In this document: positions 58,981 to 64,000 of the stretch, piece by piece | Layout: each line of letters begins with the position of its first letter | Numbering within the stretch: the stretch's first letter is position 1 | Assembly (NCBI GenBank): GCA_947450645.1 | Contig: CANFWH010000002.1 | Span: forward strand, 97,646 to 161,645 | Direction: 5' to 3' | Source: Comamonadaceae bacterium | GTDB lineage: Bacteria > Pseudomonadota > Gammaproteobacteria > Burkholderiales > Burkholderiaceae_C | Length of the DNA: 64,000 nt | Made by a program: the position numbers and the translations under genes | The notes under the pieces: model-generated | What the model saw: only the letters and a program-made list of their open reading frames with translations | The model's database searches: none | What the model was told of the DNA's origin: nothing

Positions 58981-60435
58981 GTGAGTAGCGTTCTCGTCCA
59001 TCGCGCACGCTGCATCGCAACCCAAGACGACGCGCGTACAGAGCCAAACGGCGAACTGTATGGCGCGTCGCTTTTTTTGAAGAACGGGCGCATTGCTCGC
59101 ATCTTCAAAAAAAGCGATGCCAATGATGAAATGGCCTTACAGGCCATACTGGATAAGGCTTCCACGAGTGCCAATTCGGGCAATGAGCGCATTGAAGTGA
59201 TCGATGCGAAGCATCACGTCGTCATCCCAGGCATGGTCAATACGCATCACCACATGGTGCAAAGTTTGACGCGTGCGATTCCCTCCGTTCAAAGTGCGGA
59301 GCTGTTTTCTTGGCTCAAAGGTCTCTATCCGATTTGGGCAGGACTCACGCCAGAGATGGTGCAAGTCTCAAACAAAATTGCGATGGCAGAGCTGCTGCTA
59401 TCGGGCTGCACAACGAGTAGCGATCACCTCTACATCTACCCCAACGGCATTCGACTTGACGACAGCATCGAAGCGGCGCAGGCCATCGGGATGCGCTTTC
59501 TTGCCACGCGCGGCAGCATGAGTGTGGGCGAGAGTGCGGGGGGTTTGCCGCCTGACCGCGTGGTGGAGAAAGAGCCTTTCATCTTGAAAGAATCGCAGCG
59601 CTTAATCGAGACCTATCACGATGCGTCGCATGGCGCGATGACGCAAGTAGCGCTTGCACCCTGCTCGCCGTTTAGCGTGAGTACGGATTTGATGCGCGAG
59701 TCAGCAAAACTTGCCAGAAGTTACGGTGTGCGGCTGCACACGCACCTTGCCGAAAACGACCACGACGTGGCGTATAGCTTGGAGAAATTCAAGCGCACAC
59801 CAGCGCAGTACGCCGAAGATTTAGGTTGGGTCGGAGCAGACGTCTGGCACGCGCACTGCGTCAAGTTAGACGATGTGGGTATTTCGCTTTTTGCCGCCAC
59901 GCGCACAGGGATTGCCCACTGCCCATGCAGCAATATGCGCCTCTCTAGCGGTATTTTGCCGCTACGCAAAATGCTGCAAAGCGGTGTGCCTATTGGCCTT
60001 GGCGTGGATGGCAGCGCCAGCAACGATGCGGCGCACATGCTGAATGAAGCGCGGCAAGCCATGCTCTTGGCAAGAGTTGGCAAAGCGCTTGAGCACTTTG
60101 GTTGCGATGCGGGTCCGTCTGAGATGACACCGCGCGATGCGCTACGCCTTGCCACGCGCGGGGGCGCAGAAGTGCTGGGGCGGGCGCACGACATTGGGCA
60201 AATCAAAGAGGGTTACTGCGCCGACTTGGCAATGTTTAGAACGGACACGCTGTCGATGGCAGGTGGCGCGGTGCACGACCCTGTAGGGGCGCTCATCTTG
60301 TGTGCCAGCGGCAATGCGGACTACACGATTGTGAATGGACGTGTGGTGGTACGCGCGGGGCGAATCGCCACGCTAGAGATTGAGCCGTTGATTGATCAGC
60401 ACAATCGTTTGGCTATGCAGCTCGCCGCTCTTTGA
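58981..60435 (+). CDS. 8-Oxoguanine-deaminase-type amidohydrolase
   Basis: 484 residues of the amidohydrolase superfamily. Metal ligands: HHMVQSLTRAIP (H-x-H), HTHLAENDHD, HAHCVKLDDVGIS and GLGVDGSASNDAAHML (Asp). TSSDHLYIYPNG matches 8-oxoguanine/guanine deaminases of Pseudomonas type. GTG 58981 is the likely start because the N-terminus SSVLVHRARCIATQD then fits the family; the ATG at 58906 would overlap the receptor gene. Residues 53-61 (LQAILDKAS) come from the in-gene repeat and sit in an apparent insertion before IEVIDAKHHVVIPG. It follows the transporter and probably handles imported purines. Confidence 0.88.
   Translation: MSSVLVHRARCIATQDDARTEPNGELYGASLFLKNGRIARIFKKSDANDEMALQAILDKASTSANSGNERIEVIDAKHHVVIPGMVNTHHHMVQSLTRAIPSVQSAELFSWLKGLYPIWAGLTPEMVQVSNKIAMAELLLSGCTTSSDHLYIYPNGIRLDDSIEAAQAIGMRFLATRGSMSVGESAGGLPPDRVVEKEPFILKESQRLIETYHDASHGAMTQVALAPCSPFSVSTDLMRESAKLARSYGVRLHTHLAENDHDVAYSLEKFKRTPAQYAEDLGWVGADVWHAHCVKLDDVGISLFAATRTGIAHCPCSNMRLSSGILPLRKMLQSGVPIGLGVDGSASNDAAHMLNEARQAMLLARVGKALEHFGCDAGPSEMTPRDALRLATRGGAEVLGRAHDIGQIKEGYCADLAMFRTDTLSMAGGAVHDPVGALILCASGNADYTIVNGRVVVRAGRIATLEIEPLIDQHNRLAMQLAAL
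59141..59161. repeat. 21-nt in-gene inverted repeat, copy in the deaminase gene
   Basis: AGGCC and GGCTT around the core ATACTGGATAA, nearly identical to the mutS copy for more than 20 bases on either side. The upstream ATGGCCT-TAC-AGGCCAT (59131-59147) adds a 7-bp hairpin. It encodes part of LQAILDKAS. Confidence 0.65.
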
Positions 60436-61054
60436 AATAGCCAAACAAAATCACGAGCCCTGGAATCACAATCATCGCTAGAAATATCTGCGAGAGGTGC
60501 GCTTTGACCCACGGCAGCCCGCCAAAAAAATAACCAATCGTTACGATGGAGCCAACCCACAGCGTGCCGCCCGTCACGTCATACAGCGTGAAGCGCGAGC
60601 GCGTCATTTTGGCAACGCCCGCCACGAAAGGCGCGAAGGTTCGCACGAATGGCAAAAAGCGTGCAAGCACAATCGTGATGCCACCGCGCCGTTCATAAAA
60701 CGCGTGGGCTTTGTCAAACGCATCTTTGTTAAACCATTTGGAATCGTGCCAACCATACACACGATCACCAAACCAGCGCCCCAGCGCGTAATTGGTTTGA
60801 TTGCCCGCCACCGCTGCTGCTATCAAGAGTGCCACTGACAGCGGATAGCTCATCAAACCCACGCCAGATAAGGCGCCCACGACGAAAAGCATAGAGTCGC
60901 CTGGCAAAAACGGCATGACCACTAAGCCTGTTTCTACAAAGATGATGAGGAATAAAAGCGCGTAAACCCAAGCACCATGACTCATCACGAACGACTCGAG
61001 ATGCACATCAATGTGCATGATGAGGTCAAACAAAAATGCGAAGAACTCCATCAA
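60413..61054 (-). CDS. DedA-family membrane protein
   Basis: 213 residues, DedA/SNARE-associated type with about five membrane segments. [27 protein letters not shown] and [20 protein letters not shown] are the conserved half-repeats (F-E-T-G and R-x-x-P-F-x-R). Members flip or scramble undecaprenyl phosphate or support proton balance. It overlaps the leuB stop (ATGA) on the same strand and the 3' end of the deaminase gene by 23 bp on the other strand. Confidence 0.9.
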   Translation of the reverse strand: MMEFFAFLFDLIMHIDVHLESFVMSHGAWVYALLFLIIFVETGLVVMPFLPGDSMLFVVGALSGVGLMSYPLSVALLIAAAVAGNQTNYALGRWFGDRVYGWHDSKWFNKDAFDKAHAFYERRGGITIVLARFLPFVRTFAPFVAGVAKMTRSRFTLYDVTGGTLWVGSIVTIGYFFGGLPWVKAHLSQIFLAMIVIPGLVILFGYFKERRAA

Positions 61055-62130
61055 GCAAGCGCAGCAACGACGGCATCACCCATCTCTAACGTGCTCACTT
61101 TTGTGATACCAGCCCCGCCCTTGCCGTAGATGTCCGATGTGCGCAAGCCCTTTGCCAGCACGGCTTTCACGGCATGTTCGATCCGCAAAGCAGCGTCCGC
61201 TTGGCCTAGGCTAAAGCGCAGCATCATGGCGGCAGACAAAATCGTAGCCAGTGGATTGGCAATGCCTTTGCCAGCAATGTCGGGCGCAGAGCCGTGGCTG
61301 GGTTCATACAGACCTTGGTTGCTGGCGTTCAGACTGGCCGATGGCAGCATACCGATCGAGCCTGTCAGCATGGAAGCTTCGTCACTCAAAATATCACCAA
61401 ACATATTGCCCGTCACGACCACGTCAAATTTCTTTGGCTCTTTGACCAGCTGCATCGCGGCGTTGTCCACCAGCATGTGATCGAGCGTGATATCAGGATA
61501 TTGCTGCGCAACTTCAATCATCACGTCTTTCCACAGCTGCGAGGTTTCCAGCACATTGTTTTTGTCCACGCTGGTGACGCGCTTGCTGCGCTTGCGCGCT
61601 GCATCGAACGCCACATGCGCGATGCGCTCAATCTCGGGGCGGCTGTAGCGCATGGTGTCAAAGGCTTCTTCTGCGCCTGGAAAGTGTCCATCCGTTGCCA
61701 CGCGGCGACCACGCGGCTGACCAAAATAGATGTCGCCTGTGAGCTCGCGGATGATGAGAATATCGAGTCCTGCAATGAGTTCTGGCTTGAGACTAGAAGC
61801 ATCCACCAGCTCTTCGTAACAAATGGCTGGACGAAAATTAGCGAAGAGGCCGAGCTCTTTGCGCAAGCCCAAAATCGCTTGCTCGGGGCGGAATTGGCGC
61901 TCGAGTTTGTCGTACTTCCAATCGCCCACCGCGCCAAACAAAATCGCGTCCGATGCTTTGGCCAGTGCCAGCGTGGCAGGCGGTAGCGGATGACCGAATG
62001 CGTCGTAAGCCACGCCGCCGACTAACGCCGACTCCATCTCCATTTTTAAATCCAAAGCGAGTAGAACTTTGACGGCTTCCGCCACGATTTCTGTCCCAAT
62101 GCCGTCACCAGCCAAAACCGCAATTTTCAT
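61051..62130 (-). CDS. leuB: 3-Isopropylmalate dehydrogenase LeuB
   Basis: 359 residues. It oxidises 3-isopropylmalate with NAD in leucine synthesis. The start [53 protein letters not shown] and [15 protein letters not shown] are family signatures, ending [20 protein letters not shown]. leuC and leuD, often adjacent in relatives, are not in the window. It is co-translated with the DedA gene. Confidence 0.95.
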   Translation of the reverse strand: MKIAVLAGDGIGTEIVAEAVKVLLALDLKMEMESALVGGVAYDAFGHPLPPATLALAKASDAILFGAVGDWKYDKLERQFRPEQAILGLRKELGLFANFRPAICYEELVDASSLKPELIAGLDILIIRELTGDIYFGQPRGRRVATDGHFPGAEEAFDTMRYSRPEIERIAHVAFDAARKRSKRVTSVDKNNVLETSQLWKDVMIEVAQQYPDITLDHMLVDNAAMQLVKEPKKFDVVVTGNMFGDILSDEASMLTGSIGMLPSASLNASNQGLYEPSHGSAPDIAGKGIANPLATILSAAMMLRFSLGQADAALRIEHAVKAVLAKGLRTSDIYGKGGAGITKVSTLEMGDAVVAALA

Positions 62131-62154
62131 TTTTATTTCCCTTAAAAAGAATGA

Positions 62155-62186
62155 GGATCTGACCCTAATTAATTGGGGTCAGATCC
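62155..62186. repeat. REP-like 11-bp palindrome between leuB and the ABC ATPase gene
   Basis: GGATCTGACCC (62155-62165) and GGGTCAGATCC (62176-62186) surround TAATTAATTG. It lies between the ATPase stop and the leuB start. Such GTCAGA-type palindromes are common as extragenic repeats. It may also act as a terminator or processing site. Confidence 0.7.
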
Positions 62187-62189
62187 TAA

Positions 62190-62966
62190 TTAAGACGCTT
62201 GAACCGTTGACAGGTAAGCCTGCTCTAGATTATCGGTGTTGTACTTCGCTAGCCACTCAGAGACCGTACCCACAAAACGAATTTCACCGCCGTGCATCAC
62301 GGCCAGCCTGTCTGCTAACTCGCCCACATCGCCTAGCGCGTGCGTACACATAAAGACGGTGCGGCCTTGCTCCTTCATTTTGCGGATCAGGTCTTTAACT
62401 TGGACGCGCGAAATCGGATCTAAGCCACTCATGGGTTCGTCCAAGATCAGTAGTTCTCGGCCTGACAAAAACGCCGCAGCGAGGCCAATCTTTTGACTCA
62501 TGCCTTTAGAGCATTCACGCATCGCAAGTTTGAGTACACCTGCCTGCAAGCCTATATCCTGTAAGGTCTGCACGACAGCGGATTCGTTCCAAGCTACGCC
62601 GTGAAGCGAGAGCACAAGCTGGATGTAGTCGCGGGTTTTGAGCCAACCGTGCGGCGCAAAACGCTCGGGCATGTAGGCCATGCGCTGACGTGCCTCAAGT
62701 GTGGTCGCATCGACACCAAAAATAGCGAGTGCGCCTTTGCTCACCTGTGTGAGATTGAGCCAGCTTTTGATGAGCGTGGTTTTGCCTGCGCCGTTGACGC
62801 CAACCAAAGCAAAGCATTCACCCGCCGTTACGCTCAGGCTGACATCATTCAGCGCTTTAAAGTCAGGTCGTGTGGGGTAAATTTTTTCAACGTGAATAGC
62901 CTGCAAAGCCACACTGGTTGTGGCCTCTACAAGTGCCGAATCTGATGTTTTCTGAGCTGTGTTCAT
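62190..62966 (-). CDS. ABC transporter ATP-binding protein
   Basis: 258 residues, one ABC domain. Walker A is GVNGAGKTTLIKS, signature ECSKGMSQKIGLAAAFL and Walker B LLILDEPMSGLDP. The pattern with a short signature (KGMSQKIG) is typical of ABC-2/NatA-type export systems. It overlaps the upstream unknown gene by 4 bp. With the permease at 63717 it probably forms an export or maturation transporter. Confidence 0.9.
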   Translation of the reverse strand: MNTAQKTSDSALVEATTSVALQAIHVEKIYPTRPDFKALNDVSLSVTAGECFALVGVNGAGKTTLIKSWLNLTQVSKGALAIFGVDATTLEARQRMAYMPERFAPHGWLKTRDYIQLVLSLHGVAWNESAVVQTLQDIGLQAGVLKLAMRECSKGMSQKIGLAAAFLSGRELLILDEPMSGLDPISRVQVKDLIRKMKEQGRTVFMCTHALGDVGELADRLAVMHGGEIRFVGTVSEWLAKYNTDNLEQAYLSTVQAS

Positions 62967-63727
62967 CGTTTGCCTTCTTCCAATTCTTTGAGCGTATGCG
63001 CTAAAAATCTGAGTTCATTGGGGTCGGTAATTTTGCCGCTGTGCAGCAAACCACCAATCAAAAATTTAGCCGCATCAGCGTCTTTCATTTCGATCTTAAA
63101 AAAGATGTCGAGTTGCCGTGCCCACGCTGGCACAGACGGAATGTTTTCGGTTTTTTCTCGTAGCGTTTCAGCGTATTTCATGGCAAGCGGCTGGTCTCTA
63201 AACTGCACGCGAGCCACATACGCCACATGCCCCATCCAAGGCCAGCGGCGCTCGGGGTCATCTAAAAATCTTGCGGCGACCCAGTCGGTCATCTTACGTT
63301 GACGCGCGCGGTCTGCGGAGTTTTGTGTATAGAGGCGTGCGCCCGCCATTAGTGGATATTGCCCCGTGGGATCAAGCGCGAGTGAGAGGTCTAACCAAGC
63401 TGTCAGTTGGTCATAGTTGAGCTGTCCATACGCCAAAGACAAACCTGGCTGCACATCGTGCGCTTGCGTGACCAAGTTCAGCATTTTGGCAAAAGCCACA
63501 GGCTCATCGAGCGAGAGCAAACGTGCGCCCAAAACCGTAGGCGGCCAGCCCAATGCCTCGGCATTGGCTACAGGTTTTCCGCGCAGAGTTGAAAGAGCGC
63601 TACTGATCAGCAGGCCCACAACCAGCAAGGCCCACAGCGCCTTTGGTGCGGGTGCTTGCGCTTTGCGTTTGGCAAAAAAGAAACGCACGTATTCGCGTAG
63701 CCACGCCCAGGCAAAATTAGATTTCAT
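62963..63727 (-). CDS. Unknown membrane-anchored protein in the ABC operon
   Basis: About 254 residues. One N-terminal membrane segment (ALWALLVVGLLISSALS) is followed by a helical soluble part with repeated W and R residues (YPLMAGARLYTQNSADRARQRK, KYAETLREKTENIPSVPAWARQLD), reminiscent of tetratricopeptide-like helices. No family is recognised with certainty. It is between the permease and ATPase genes with short overlaps, so it is probably part of the transporter complex. ATG 63727 is chosen over 63760, which would overlap the permease further. Confidence 0.65.
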   Translation of the reverse strand: MKSNFAWAWLREYVRFFFAKRKAQAPAPKALWALLVVGLLISSALSTLRGKPVANAEALGWPPTVLGARLLSLDEPVAFAKMLNLVTQAHDVQPGLSLAYGQLNYDQLTAWLDLSLALDPTGQYPLMAGARLYTQNSADRARQRKMTDWVAARFLDDPERRWPWMGHVAYVARVQFRDQPLAMKYAETLREKTENIPSVPAWARQLDIFFKIEMKDADAAKFLIGGLLHSGKITDPNELRFLAHTLKELEEGKR

Positions 63728-64000
63728 GGCGATAAAAATCAATCGCTGCGGCGACCACACAGATCACCGAATACACCAGCGCCCACACCGCCAAAATGCC
63801 GCACATTTGTGCTGTCGGAATCACGTTACCCAGCAACCATTCGGCTTTGGTAAATGTTCCCAGCGGCGGAACGACCCAGCCCATGAGCTGAAACATCCAC
63901 TGCCCTGCAACGGCTTGGAAGCTCGTCGGGTCTTGTCCGATGGGCGTCGCGGCCATGGTGCGCGCCACATCCAGCACACGCGCCAAAATATAAAACGCCA
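63717..64000 (-). CDS. ABC transporter permease, C-terminal part (5' end outside window)
   Basis: The frame is open to the window edge, so only the last 94 or so residues are seen. A membrane segment (MCGILAVWALVYSVICVVAAAIDF) ends the protein at YRHEI. It overlaps the next gene's start by 11 bp. It is the permease of the ABC-2-type system with the ATPase at 62190. Confidence 0.7.
   Translation of the reverse strand, partial: AFYILARVLDVARTMAATPIGQDPTSFQAVAGQWMFQLMGWVVPPLGTFTKAEWLLGNVIPTAQMCGILAVWALVYSVICVVAAAIDFYRHEI

Noticed and set aside
60865..60880. CCAGATAAGG in the DedA gene as a repeat copy
   Set aside because: The second arm is missing and the match is short enough to be chance.

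Overview
The window is an ordinary chromosomal stretch of a betaproteobacterium, most likely order Burkholderiales. The clues are gene neighbourhoods typical of that order: petA-petB-petC followed by sspA-sspB, divergent trmJ/suhB, secA next to an M23 peptidase and a DciA-like gene, and hemL divergent from rubredoxin and a PilGHIJ-ChpA chemosensory operon. A Bug-type solute receptor and the aerobic benzoyl-CoA (box) pathway fit the same group. I cannot name a genus. No prophage, integrase, transposase gene, CRISPR array or rRNA was seen. Genes are packed tightly and no gene-free stretch exceeds about 300 bases.

Layout. 1-4954: end of an acetoacetyl-CoA synthetase, then boxC-boxB-boxA (benzoyl-CoA epoxidation and ring cleavage). 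4971-10936: housekeeping genes (pmbA, darP/yjgA, mog, cysE, trmJ, suhB) with a DUF4143 ATPase preceded by a perfect palindrome. 10943-18148: a LysR-controlled catabolic cluster of unknown substrate (Bug receptor, small protein, HyuB, HyuA, FAH-family hydrolase). 18204-24903: mutS, then boxR (repressor), boxD and benzoate-CoA ligase, with a tRNA-Arg antisense to the end of the ligase ORF. 24945-33431: twitching chemosensory operon and rubredoxin. 33528-42950: hemL, secA, M23 peptidase, DciA-like gene, tRNA-Thr, sspB, sspA and the cytochrome bc1 genes. 43076-48253: OmpA-like porin with a polyproline linker, DUF3494 lipoprotein, yajQ, murB, LysE exporter. 48273-52569: hemH followed by a tungstate-type ABC system made of a permease-ATPase fusion and two tandem binding proteins, one broken by an in-frame stop. 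52586-60435: purine salvage block (adenosine deaminase, four-gene BMP-type nucleoside ABC transporter, 8-oxoguanine-deaminase-type amidohydrolase). 60413-64000: DedA protein, leuB, and an ABC exporter running off the window.

How the genes work together. Benzoate is activated by the ligase, epoxidised by BoxAB, cleaved by BoxC and oxidised by BoxD. BoxR probably senses benzoyl-CoA and acts at TGCA repeats in the boxR/boxD gap. The pathway is split into two blocks about 17 kb apart.

The least explained signals are: a 21-nt GCC...GGC inverted-repeat family lying inside coding genes, which in mutS, murB and the deaminase encodes the same peptide LQAI(L/P)DKAS; the 113-bp palindromic element that forms the linker of the tungstate permease-ATPase fusion; and the in-frame TGA that removes the conserved tail of one tungstate-binding protein.
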